Source of the DNA: an uncultured Lachnospiraceae bacterium
GTDB taxonomy: Bacteria > Bacillota > Clostridia > Lachnospirales > Lachnospiraceae
Assembly: GCA_910588285.1 (NCBI GenBank)
Contig: CAJUQB010000025.1
Location: 1-52,959 of the forward strand
DNA: 52,959 nt
Reading direction: 5' to 3'
Shown: positions 34,545 through 42,278 of the stretch, piece by piece
Layout of the letters: the number at the start of each line of letters is the position of its first letter
How positions within the stretch are numbered: position 1 is the first letter of the stretch
Translations under genes and position numbers: made by a program
Notes under the pieces: model-generated
Database searches by the model: none
Told to the model about the DNA's origin: nothing
What the model saw: only the letters and a program-made list of their open reading frames with translations

Positions 34545-34805
34545 TTACGGTACCAGCGGTTTTACGAAAAGCAGAAGCAAAGCAACAAGCAGACCATACA
34601 GACCGGTGGTCTCTGCTACGGCCTGGCCCAAAAGCATGGTAGACATGATGTCGCCCTTAGCGCCCGGATTGCGTCCAACGGCACTTGCCGCATAACCTGC
34701 TGCGATACCCTGACCAATACCAGGTCCGATACCTGCGATAACTGCCAAACCTGCACCGATTGCGGAGCATGCCAAGATTAATTCTGTTCCAGTAATGTTT
34801 TCCAT
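34545..34805 (-). CDS. atpE: F-type ATP synthase c subunit, Na+-binding type
   Basis: 86 residues, two hydrophobic helices with the loop RNPGAKGDI. The ion-binding residues match those of the Na+ rotor of Ilyobacter tartaricus at the same numbers: Q32 (GPGIGQG), V63 and E65 with a hydroxyl residue T66 (AVAETTG), plus T67 and Y70. H+-type c subunits lack the Q32 and S/T66 pair. So the enzyme is predicted to be Na+-coupled. One gene copy, 36 nt after atpB. Confidence 0.95.
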   Translation of the reverse strand: MENITGTELILACSAIGAGLAVIAGIGPGIGQGIAAGYAASAVGRNPGAKGDIMSTMLLGQAVAETTGLYGLLVALLLLFVKPLVP

Positions 34806-34841
34806 ATTAATGTTCCTCCTTAAAAATATAAATAATAAAAA

Positions 34842-35576
34842 TTATTCTTCTGATCCCATTGCATTGCTGATATAAGTCATTGTCAGCATACAGAATACAT
34901 AGGTTTGAATTGCTCCTGAGAACAAATCAAAATACACGTGTAACGCCGCCGGCCAGATGATTGCAAACTTGGCGAGCAGTGTATACACCAGAGCCATGAT
35001 AACCGTTCCGGATAGTACGTTGGCGAACAAACGCAGTGACAATGAAATAGGCACTGCAATCTCGCTGATCACGTTGATCGGAAACCAGATTGGCAGCCAT
35101 GGCGGCAGCGGGGAGCACATATCCTTCCATATTTCCTTCGGCTTCTGATACCTGAATTGTGTGATATGGATCAGGAAAAATGTGATAATACCCAGCGGCA
35201 GCGTCGTGCCATAATCTGCTGTTGGCGGTCTCAAGCCAAAAATACCCGATATATTGGATAGCAGGATAAATAAAAATATCGTTGAGATATAGTTGGCAAA
35301 TCCGCGTCCACGTTTTCCCATGGTTCCGCGTACCATATTATCCAGCATCTCCACAATCAGCTCTGCAACATTCTGCAGGGCCCCGGGTACTTCTGTGGCA
35401 TGCCGCATTTTGATGTTTACCACAACAGCGAAAGCGATCATAAGCAGCATAACAATCAGGATACACACATGGCTGGTGGTAATCCAAACAGTATGCCCGA
35501 ACAGCTCGTAGGAAAACAGTCCGTGTATCATGAAATCAACCTTCGATTCGGTGGCCATCAGGATTGCATTTTCCAC
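34842..35576 (-). CDS. atpB: F-type ATP synthase a subunit
   Basis: 244 residues, five to six TMs. It contains VISEIAVPISLSLRLFANVLSG with the essential Arg of the ion channel, and ends VFCMLTMTYISNAMGSEE. It forms the ion path next to the c ring. GGAGG precedes the ATG; 48 nt after atpI. Confidence 0.95.
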   Translation of the reverse strand: MENAILMATESKVDFMIHGLFSYELFGHTVWITTSHVCILIVMLLMIAFAVVVNIKMRHATEVPGALQNVAELIVEMLDNMVRGTMGKRGRGFANYISTIFLFILLSNISGIFGLRPPTADYGTTLPLGIITFFLIHITQFRYQKPKEIWKDMCSPLPPWLPIWFPINVISEIAVPISLSLRLFANVLSGTVIMALVYTLLAKFAIIWPAALHVYFDLFSGAIQTYVFCMLTMTYISNAMGSEE

Positions 35577-35624
35577 AGTTTCACCTCCTTATTTGCAGAC
35601 TTATTATAATATATTTACTCCCTT

Positions 35625-36086
35625 TTATATCGATACATCACTTCCTTTATCCTCGGGAAGCTCCTCCGGCATCTGACCGTAAGGATATGCCTCCACGATT
35701 CCCAATTTTGATAAAATTTTATGTGTAAAAGGCTGTACATAGGCAGCTGCCTTTAAGCCTATTACCCCGATAAACATAACCAAAGGGTTCCCCAACCGGA
35801 AAAACAGCACAGCTGCAAATACAAGCACCACAATTACATAGCGCAGCAGGGAAAACAGGACGACTCTTCTGCGGATCTGCTTCTCTGCCATCAGATCTAC
35901 ACTGTCCCGGATCACAACCGCCATATGGATCGCCATACCTGCTGCCACTGCAATCCCCAGCCACAGCCCGATGCTGTATCTAAGCTTATCCGCTGCAAAC
36001 CAGACCCCAATGACCTGCACCAGCAATCCATACAGAATGATATTCACAATTAATTCCGGCAGCACATCATTGATTCTTCTTAGCAT
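35625..36086 (-). CDS. atpI: ATP synthase I-type membrane protein
   Basis: 153 residues from MLRRINDVLPELIVNII; the upstream extension overlaps atpZ and has no start signal. Four hydrophobic segments at about 12-33, 40-58, 75-100 and 105-125. Position and topology fit AtpI (ATP synthase I family), which assists c-ring assembly or ion supply. It overlaps atpZ by 20 nt. Confidence 0.8.
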   Translation of the reverse strand: MLRRINDVLPELIVNIILYGLLVQVIGVWFAADKLRYSIGLWLGIAVAAGMAIHMAVVIRDSVDLMAEKQIRRRVVLFSLLRYVIVVLVFAAVLFFRLGNPLVMFIGVIGLKAAAYVQPFTHKILSKLGIVEAYPYGQMPEELPEDKGSDVSI

Positions 36087-36309
36087 TGCCCTTGTCCTTA
36101 TCCTCGTATGTTTTCTTTGCCAGCTTATATACATTCTGGAAGCCGGCAATGGCCCCAATAATAAAAAGCGGCACCGCAAGAATCGGCTTGTCAAACCGCC
36201 GCCCCAGATATACACCGAGAAATGTACATAACAAAATGGGTACTATCATGCTGATCCCAAATTGCGTAACGAAAATCAATGACTGCATAACGCTGCGCTT
36301 GTTCTTCAC
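36067..36309 (-). CDS. atpZ: AtpZ-type F1Fo assembly/ion protein
   Basis: 80 residues from a GTG at 36309 preceded by AGGAGGG; an ATG 11 codons upstream lacks a site. Two TMs (SLIFVTQFGISMIVPILLC and AVPLFIIGAIAGFQNVYKLA) separated by GVYLGRRFDKP, the AtpZ/AtpI pattern (PF09527). In other bacteria AtpZ and AtpI together affect c-ring assembly and Na+ or Mg2+ transport. First gene of the operon. Confidence 0.82.
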   Translation of the reverse strand: MKNKRSVMQSLIFVTQFGISMIVPILLCTFLGVYLGRRFDKPILAVPLFIIGAIAGFQNVYKLAKKTYEDKDKGNAKKNQ

Positions 36310-36350
36310 ATGTAGTCCCTCCTGTGTCTGCTTTCTGTGCATATAATGAC

Positions 36351-36379
36351 ATTATAACCATTTCAAGGAAAAATGTCCA
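36351..36379 (-). promoter_or_regulatory. Promoter of the atp operon
   Basis: TGGACA (36374-36379), 17-bp spacer, TATAAT (36351-36356) on the minus strand, 42 nt before atpZ. Confidence 0.7.
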
Positions 36380-36397
36380 CTGATTCTATTATTTTTC

Positions 36398-36883
36398 TTA
36401 TACTTTTAATTCAATTTCCCTGTTGCTGGGCTGATATTTGATTACATCCACTCCTGCAGTCTTCAGCATCCGCTTCGACGCAATCACAGATGCAGAGGCC
36501 GGATACTTGTCAATATCATACACCATGGTTTTGATTCCTGCCTGGATAATGGCCTTGGCGCATTCATTGCAGGGGAACATGGTCACATACAGCTTGGAGC
36601 CCTCCAGGCTGCCGCCCCGGTAGTTGAGAATGGCGTTCAGCTCGCTGTGGGTCACATAGAAGTACTTTGTCTCCAGCTCATCCCCCTCCCGCTCCCAGGG
36701 AAACTCTTCGTCCGAGCAGCCGGTAGGAAAGCCGTTATATCCGATAGATAAGATCTTGTTGTCCTGGCTGACAATGCAGGCCCCCACCTGGGAATTGGGA
36801 TCCTTGGAGCGCATACTGGCCAGCTGGGCAACCCCCATGAAATATTCATCCCAGGAGATGTAGTCCTGTCTTTTTCCGCTCAT
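36398..36883 (-). CDS. dCMP deaminase (ComEB-like)
   Basis: 161 residues. Zinc-dependent deaminase motifs: THSELNAIL (H79, catalytic E81; family HAE is HSE here) and FPCNECAK (C105, C108). The start MSGKRQDYISWDEYFMG is typical of dCMP deaminases, which supply dUMP for thymidylate synthesis. It lies between upp and the atp operon, a conserved position in Lachnospiraceae. GGAGG precedes the ATG. Confidence 0.9.
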   Translation of the reverse strand: MSGKRQDYISWDEYFMGVAQLASMRSKDPNSQVGACIVSQDNKILSIGYNGFPTGCSDEEFPWEREGDELETKYFYVTHSELNAILNYRGGSLEGSKLYVTMFPCNECAKAIIQAGIKTMVYDIDKYPASASVIASKRMLKTAGVDVIKYQPSNREIELKV

Positions 36884-37081
36884 TATAAAATATCCTCCTC
36901 ATTATTTTTGGAAATGATTATTTCTATTATATTACAAAAACTTTTTAACGATGGGCTATTTTCTCTTTTTTCTATCTCTCTCTTTCAAGATTAACACTTA
37001 TCAATGGCATATTATCACTCCCTAAATAATAGATTTCCCAATCATTTTTTCCAGATTTTGACTGATAATAATGTAAAATCA

Positions 37082-37114
37082 GAAAGCCATATTTGTATCC
37101 CAAATATGACTTTC
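37082..37114 (-). terminator. Hairpin after upp
   Basis: CATATTTG (37088-37095) pairs with CAAATATG (37101-37108), extended by GAAAG/CTTTC. It lies 20 nt past the upp stop on the minus strand; the following T run is interrupted, so termination is likely but not certain. The rest of the 250-bp gap to the dCMP deaminase gene holds only AT-rich sequence with possible promoter elements. Confidence 0.5.
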
Positions 37115-37132
37115 CTTCTCTTTTGCATGATA

Positions 37133-37762
37133 TTACTTCGTCCCGAAAATACGATCCCCCGCATCCCCAAGACCCGGCACAATATAGCCATGGTCATTCA
37201 AATGATCGTCCAGGGCGCCGATGTAGACATCTACATCCGGGTGGGCCTTTGTCATATTCTCCACGCCCTCCGGAGCCGCAATGATGCACATAAAATGAAT
37301 ATTCTTCACGCCCTTGTCCTTCAGCATCTGAATAGCAGCCACAGAGGAGCCTCCGGTTGCCAGCATGGGATCTACCACAAATACCTCACGCTCCGAGCAG
37401 TCCTCAGGCAGCTTACAGTAATACTCCACCGGGTTCAATGTCTCCGGGTCACGGTACAGCCCGATATGCCCTACCTTTGCCGAGGGAATCATGGCCAGCA
37501 TACCGTCCACCATGCCAAGCCCGGCCCTCAGGATTGGCACAACCGCCAGCTTTTTGCCCTTTAATTCCTTGACCGTTGTCTTGCAGATAGGGGTCTCAAC
37601 CTCGATATCCGCCAGCTTCAAATCCCTGGTGGCTTCATAGCACAGCAGCATGGCGATCTCCCCAATCAGGGTGCGGAACTCCTTGGTTCCAGTCTCATTT
37701 CTGCGAATCCAGCCAATCTTATGCTGAATCAATGGATGATCCATAACGTGAACCTTTGACAT
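37133..37762 (-). CDS. upp: Uracil phosphoribosyltransferase
   Basis: 209 residues: HVMDHPLIQHKIGWIRR at the start, PILRAGLGMVDG, PRPP-binding VVDPMLATGGSSVAAI and the C-terminal uracil-binding region around PGLGDAGDRIFGTK. It converts uracil and PRPP to UMP. Length normal. 21 nt after the YwlE-like gene. Confidence 0.96.
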   Translation of the reverse strand: MSKVHVMDHPLIQHKIGWIRRNETGTKEFRTLIGEIAMLLCYEATRDLKLADIEVETPICKTTVKELKGKKLAVVPILRAGLGMVDGMLAMIPSAKVGHIGLYRDPETLNPVEYYCKLPEDCSEREVFVVDPMLATGGSSVAAIQMLKDKGVKNIHFMCIIAAPEGVENMTKAHPDVDVYIGALDDHLNDHGYIVPGLGDAGDRIFGTK

Positions 37763-37783
37763 TGCTTCTCTCTCCTTTGTATT

Positions 37784-38248
37784 TTATTCTTCATTGAGCT
37801 TATCTATCAGCTTTTTCAGGGATTTATTCAGCGTTTCATAGCAAAGCCCGTAGGCCTGCAGCGTACCTCCATAGGGGTTCATGATCTCAAGCTCATCCCC
37901 CACCAGCTGAGTCAAAACCTGTACCTGTTCCTCATCCGCTGCCTGAAAATCCTGCAGAATCTTCTCCCGCTGGGCTTCCTCCATCGTAATAATCAAGGTA
38001 TCTTCTGAAAAATCCTCCTCTGACAGCTGCTTTGACATAAACCCTTCTACAGTAATACCATTGCTGATCAGCACAGCCTCAGCCTTCTGATTGATGGGTT
38101 CCGGAAACAATGCCACCATGGCACGGCTCAAAACCTCCATCGGATAATTCAGCCGATATTCCCGAAAAATAGCCTCCGCCATGGCAGAACGGCAGGTTCC
38201 GTTCTCGCCTACAAATATAATCCTATGGTATTGCTTCATAATTATCAC
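37784..38248 (-). CDS. Low-molecular-weight protein phosphatase homologue lacking catalytic residues
   Basis: 154 residues from a GTG (GGAGG upstream); an ATG three codons later is possible. It sits in the tsaC-upp interval as YwlE does in Bacillus. The P-loop reads FVGENGTCRSAMAEA: the second Cys (C19), R20 and Ser are kept, but the nucleophile Cys of the family motif (VCxGNxCRS) is Gly at position 14. The general-acid motif near the end, usually DPY or DPF, is NPYGG. Both catalytic residues are thus changed, so it is probably a pseudoenzyme or an enzyme with another chemistry. The rest of the fold is well kept. Confidence 0.8.
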   Translation of the reverse strand: MIIMKQYHRIIFVGENGTCRSAMAEAIFREYRLNYPMEVLSRAMVALFPEPINQKAEAVLISNGITVEGFMSKQLSEEDFSEDTLIITMEEAQREKILQDFQAADEEQVQVLTQLVGDELEIMNPYGGTLQAYGLCYETLNKSLKKLIDKLNEE

Positions 38249-38250
38249 CT

Positions 38251-39300
38251 CTACACCTCCAGGACATGATGTCCTGCTGCCTTCAGCATCCGATTCATCA
38301 AAGCCTGTCCGATCCCCTCCTCGGAAAAGCTTTCGGAATAGATGATGTCCACGTTAAGGGCATCAAATTCCCGTAAGATTCCATATAAATGCTTTGCTAC
38401 CGTCTCCTCATGTACACGGGTCCCCACACTTTTGACAATTCCGGCCGGATAACACCGGCAGGTCTCGTCTGTTGCAATAATTCCCGCTTTTTTCCCCTCG
38501 GATGCAGCCTCCTGCACCAATTCATTGATTCGTACAATCACTGTCTCCTGCCGCCCCTTCACCAGGATCATCTCTGCCCTGGGCGCGTAATGACGGTATT
38601 TCATTCCCGGCGCTTTGGGACGCCCCCCGCGCTCCCCACCGGAAAGCCCCGGATCCATACGAATCTCTCCGATCACCTCCTCTAATTGTGCTTTTGTAAT
38701 ATAACCAGGACGCAGGATCATCGGAATATCCTCCGTAAAATCAACAATCGTTGATTCGATTCCAATTCCCACAGGACCCCCATCCAGTATCATTGGAATC
38801 CGCCCCTCCATATCCTCCTTCACATGGAAGGCCTGGGTCGGGCTGGGCCTTCCGGACATGTTGGCGCTTGGCGCCGCAATGTAACCGGTACTCTCTGCAA
38901 TCAGCGCCAGCGCCACCGGATGATTGGGCATCCGTACTGCCACGGTATCTAAGCCTCCGGTTGTCTCCAGAGGCACTGTATCATTCTTCTGAAATATCAT
39001 GGTAAGAGGCCCCGGCCAGAACCGCTCTGCCAGCAGAAGCGCCTTGTCCGAAATCCCGGCAGTGATGGCCTCAAGATCGGAAAGCCTTGCAATATGTACA
39101 ATCAGCGGATTGTCCGAGGGACGGCCCTTGGCCTCATAGATCCGCTTTGACGCCTTCGGGTTCAGAGCGTCAGCCCCCAGGCCGTATACTGTCTCTGTAG
39201 GGAAGGCCACCAGGCCCCCGGAACGGATGATGGATGATGCTTCTGTCAAATCTGCCTTCTGCTGCATGATATCTTTTATCTCAATTATTTTTGTTTTCAT
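38251..39300 (-). CDS. tsaC: Threonylcarbamoyl-AMP synthase (Sua5/YwlC type)
   Basis: 349 residues. The N-terminal YrdC domain contains SGGLVAFPTETVYGLGADA, KGRPSDNPLIVHI, RMPNHPVALALI and APSANMSGRPSPT; the C-terminal Sua5 domain begins around MKYRHYAPRAEMILV (about 230). It makes the activated intermediate for the tRNA t6A modification. First gene of the tsaC-YwlE-upp-deaminase row. Confidence 0.95.
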   Translation of the reverse strand: MKTKIIEIKDIMQQKADLTEASSIIRSGGLVAFPTETVYGLGADALNPKASKRIYEAKGRPSDNPLIVHIARLSDLEAITAGISDKALLLAERFWPGPLTMIFQKNDTVPLETTGGLDTVAVRMPNHPVALALIAESTGYIAAPSANMSGRPSPTQAFHVKEDMEGRIPMILDGGPVGIGIESTIVDFTEDIPMILRPGYITKAQLEEVIGEIRMDPGLSGGERGGRPKAPGMKYRHYAPRAEMILVKGRQETVIVRINELVQEAASEGKKAGIIATDETCRCYPAGIVKSVGTRVHEETVAKHLYGILREFDALNVDIIYSESFSEEGIGQALMNRMLKAAGHHVLEV

Positions 39301-39383
39301 ATTTTTTATTATATCACACCATATGCTCGCGTCAAGCCCGGCGATGTGATAAAAAAGCCAGCTTTCAGAGCGTATTACTATTC

Positions 39384-39540
39384 ACGGCCCGAGGGGTCGC
39401 TCATAGCAATGATTCGGAGCGATATTTAAAGTTTTGCTACGCAAAAATCGCCCCCACTCCTGAATCATGTTCTCACGGAATACCCTCGCTTCGTTGGGGC
39501 AGACCCTGCGCAGCTAGTGCGCATTCCTGACCTGTGAAAA
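39384..39540. other. Structured GC-rich intergenic element (possible ncRNA or dispersed repeat)
   Basis: The 317-bp gap after tsaC holds no convincing gene. Several stems nest here: ATGATTC-GGAG (39409-39419) with CTCC-T-GAATCAT (39457-39468), CGAT (39420-39423) with ATCG (39447-39450), and TTTTGC-TAC-GCAAAA (39432-39446) as apical hairpin. GGGTC (39394-39398) can pair with GACCC (39502-39506), and TGCGCA-GCTAG-TGCGCA forms another hairpin near 39507-39523. Composition is clearly more GC-rich than the flanks. A short plus-strand frame across it is probably not a gene. Confidence 0.4.
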
Positions 39541-39617
39541 GTAACCAAAGAGCTTCATTTCCAGCTCTTGTGCCAGCTTGGAAATCGTCTTAAATCACTT
39601 CTCCTTATTCTCAGATT

Positions 39618-40352
39618 CTACATAAGAACTATTTTTCTAATATATAAATTATCATCATTATTATTATGTGAGATTGATAACACTGTTTTCTCTGCAAACC
39701 TGGATTCCATTAACAGCTTAATTCTCTCCCATGTGTCATCATCTACATTTGCAATACTTTCGTCTAATAGTAAAACATCCGGATTCTTCAAACAAACCCT
39801 TGCCAATGCCACAGATAAACGTTCCGATTTACTCAAGCAGCTGCAATTTACTTGTAATACCTCCAACGGCTTATTTAAAACGAGATACTTATTTGCTATC
39901 AGGCTTCCATTCTCCATACAATAATGTTCATCTGCGAGATCAATAAGCATTTGGTCATTCGTAACCATCACCAAAATTTTCTGATTCCAAAATTCCTTAA
40001 TCAAATTTTGAATCAGAAAGCTTCGGTTTTCCATATCAATGGAATTCAGTACATCATCCAGGAGAATAATATCGCTATCCTGATAAATTGCTCTTGCAAG
40101 CTGAATCCTTATGGCCTGTCCTCCAGATAAATTCTTCCCGCCGTCGGTAATAATACAGCTATCCTTTCCCGAAAATTTAGCAAGCTCATTGTTCAGGCAT
40201 GACAGCCTTAGTGCAGCGGAATATTTATCCTCATCAAACTGATCCAGAAGAAAAACAGATTTTGATAACAAAACTATCAAACCTAAGAAAAGGATACTTT
40301 CTGCAAATCCCCCTATCCCCAGAAGAACTGTTATTATCACAATACCTGTCAC
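39618..40352 (-). pseudogene. ABCC-type transporter collapsed by internal deletions
   Basis: 244 codons open in one phase, but a mosaic. One TM segment (VIITVLLGIGGFAESILFLG) is followed by DQFDEDKYSAALRLSCL and signature NLSGGQAIRIQLARAIY with Walker B DIILLDDVL: the C-terminal half of a first nucleotide-binding domain. A second signature CLSKSERLSVALARVCL with Walker B DVLLLDESIANVDDDTW and H-loop SISHN follows: the C-terminal half of a second one. No Walker A is present in either, and the second membrane domain is missing. Full-length relatives exceed 1000 residues. Two in-frame deletions are the simplest explanation; it cannot be an active ATPase. Confidence 0.75.
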
Positions 40353-40484
40353 AATACCTGATTATTACTTTTATATTCAGCCCTGACATATTTTCCTATT
40401 TCTGTAAAAAATAATCTCTTTAGATATTGTGTAATCATAGACATACTTCATTAGATTCCATACTTCATAATCATCTGATACTGT

Positions 40485-40913
40485 TTACCGAGCCAATGAC
40501 AGCAAGCCTGCGCAAGAAGAAATTTGCTCGAATTTCATTGTTGGAAACACCTCTTTTATCTCATCGTACACAAAATAAATTTCGTCATCATCCCATTCCT
40601 CACCGGCTTCTTCCTGGCAGCGTACCAGATCCGCCCTGTTGGCAAAGGCCACGTCTCCAATCAGAAGAACCCCATCCTCCTTAAGCAGGCCCTGCAGGGA
40701 ACGCAGCATTGCGGCCTTGCCTTCATCCGTCAGATGGTGCAGTGCATATGTTGAAACGATAAAATCATAACGATTCTGCAGGATAGGTTCCGCCAGACTT
40801 TGGGAGAAGTCCCCTTGATATAAATGGGCATTCTGCATTTTGGCACTGGCCAGTTCGATCATCCTTTTTGAAAAATCCTGCCCCCATATGCCGCACCCCT
40901 GCTCATAGAGCTT
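40485..40913 (-). pseudogene. SAM-dependent methyltransferase, 5'-truncated
   Basis: The frame contains QGCGIWGQDFSKRMIELASAKM (split motif region), LYQGDFSQSLAEP, DFIVSTYALHHLTDEGKAAML and GVLLIGDVAFANR: motifs II-IV of a class I methyltransferase. A TAA stands at 40914-40916 immediately upstream, so motif I (DxGxGTG) and the start are lost. At exactly this point a fragment of another gene begins on the opposite strand, marking a deletion or recombination junction. Confidence 0.75.
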
Positions 40914-40915
40914 TT

Positions 40916-41035
40916 AAGGGTAATACATATTATGAGGGATATACGCCCAATGATTGGGGAACGCAGGCACTTGCTGTATGGTTCCATAATGAAGTATTTC
41001 CATATTCAGCTTTTGACGTTGTTAGCTGGTCGTAA
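40916..41035 (+). pseudogene. C-terminal tail of an unknown protein
   Basis: A 39-codon plus-strand frame (KGNTYYEGYTPNDWGTQAL, then AVWFHNEVFPYSAFDVVSW) ending in TAA. It has protein-like codon use and a plausible C-terminus but no start; it begins at the junction with the methyltransferase fragment. I do not recognise the family. The small membrane protein gene follows 30 nt later and was probably in its operon. Confidence 0.4.
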
Positions 41036-41065
41036 ATATTTCGAGTTTCTTCTGGGAGGGCTATT

Positions 41066-41371
41066 ATGAGTATGATGAATCAAAAGATTGTAAGTATATT
41101 AATCCGGATTGTTTTCCTGTTAATATTAGCCTACTATTTTTTGATAAATAGAGATAATGCTTTTTCAGAAAGTATCAGCCGCGATAAATATGATCCTGAG
41201 AAGGTATCCCGCCTTATTGGATTGGGAAGCTTGGGGTTTGCAATTTCCTGTATTCCTTCATTGATCGGTGTGATTTACCAAAAAACGTGGCCGGTATTTA
41301 TAACCATTGCGATAATGGTTTTGGTAATCATAGCCGCATATATTTATGAACATAAAGGCAAATTGAAATAG
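41066..41371 (+). CDS. Small membrane protein of unknown function
   Basis: 101 residues, GGGAGGG before the ATG. Three TMs: about 10-27, 49-67 and 74-92, with a charged loop (RDNAFSESISRDKYDPEKV) after the first and a basic C-terminus. No family recognised. Its stop is 1 nt from the end of the convergent sugar-isomerase pseudogene. Confidence 0.6.
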   Translation: MSMMNQKIVSILIRIVFLLILAYYFLINRDNAFSESISRDKYDPEKVSRLIGLGSLGFAISCIPSLIGVIYQKTWPVFITIAIMVLVIIAAYIYEHKGKLK

Positions 41372-41372
41372 T

Positions 41373-42027
41373 TTAGACTGTCCGGACAATGCCAGTACAC
41401 CCTCGCTGCTGCGTGGAAATACAACCATGCCCATGTTTTTTTAGCTCTGCCAGCAGCTCTGGCATCAGTATTTTTCCTTCTCCTGGAAGAAGATGTGTCT
41501 CATCTATACCATTGCTGTCCACCAGATGTAAGTGCTGCATCCTGCTTCCCAGCTTTATCACATAATCTATCACTGGCTCTCGTTCCACAAACGGAACCGC
41601 AATATCACACATACCCACTAAATAGGACGACTGGATGCGATCAAGAATCTCCGTCAAATCATTTGCGCTGGTGCATACATTTGTTTCAAAATGTGTCAGA
41701 GGCTCCAGCAAAATTTTATGATCCAGCTTTTCCCATTTCCAATGCGGTTTCCAGATACCCCATAGTATCCTTCCACTGAAGATCACTGCCTATCATATAA
41801 TTGTAGGGATATCCATTATGCTCTGGGGTATATACAGCAACCGGTATCTCATATTAATCCACCAATGTCAGAACCTCTTTGAGTTCTCCTGCTTTCAGAT
41901 CGTAGGGATATCCATGAGGCCTTCCACCCCACAGTTCAACATAATCATAACCAAATCTTTTTCCATCTATGAAAGCCTGTCTGAGAGGATACCTCTGGTA
42001 ACCACTGGTAAATATTCCAATCTGCAT
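41373..42027 (-). pseudogene. Sugar phosphate isomerase/epimerase (TIM barrel), inactivated
   Basis: The minus strand starts MQIGIFTSGYQRYPLRQAF and FGYDYVELWGGRPHGYPYD, typical of the xylose-isomerase-like AP_endonuc_2 family. A TAA at 41853-41855 interrupts it after LKEVLTLVD; the frame resumes (YEIPVAVYTPEHNGYPYNY) to about 41750, where sequence is lost and the frame shifts. The second half then reads KLDHKILLEPLTHFETNVCTSANDL and HLHLVDSNGIDETHLLPGEG. The end after KKHGHG is also out of phase with the family. Last gene of the rhamnosidase operon; its start overlaps the YjbQ-like stop (TGATG). Confidence 0.8.
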
Positions 42028-42278
42028 CAGTTTTCTCCCTGCACCATTACCTGAATGGTTCTTTGGGCAGGTCCGTCAAACTCACAAAAGTAAATTTCCT
42101 GTGCACTGCCTGCGGTCAATTTCCCATCAAACACCGGAACATGGCAATGATTCCCTACAATCATTGATCTTAAGTGCCCTGTTGGATTTCCCGCCGTGCT
42201 CCCATATTCCTTTAACATCCTGGCATGGCTATAAGGATAGTCCTCTGTCAATATTGAAAATGATTCCAGGTACATCAT
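42027..42278 (-). pseudogene. YjbQ-family protein, N-terminally truncated
   Basis: 83 residues: YSHARMLKEYGSTAGNPTGHL, SMIVGNHCHVPVFDGKLTAG and EIYFCEFDGPAQRTIQVMVQGE match the C-terminal two thirds of YjbQ (UPF0047, secondary thiamine-phosphate synthase family; about 130-140 residues). The N-terminal part with the HTTAG motif is missing. It begins with ATG codons overlapping the amidohydrolase stop (ATGA), so it could still be translated, but the active site would be incomplete. Its role beside sugar catabolic genes is unclear. Confidence 0.65.

Noticed and set aside
39291..39530. Plus-strand frame of 79 codons across the structured element after tsaC
   Set aside because: Low-complexity-free but no ribosome binding site, starts inside the tsaC start region on the other strand, and coincides with the hairpins; better explained as a non-coding element.
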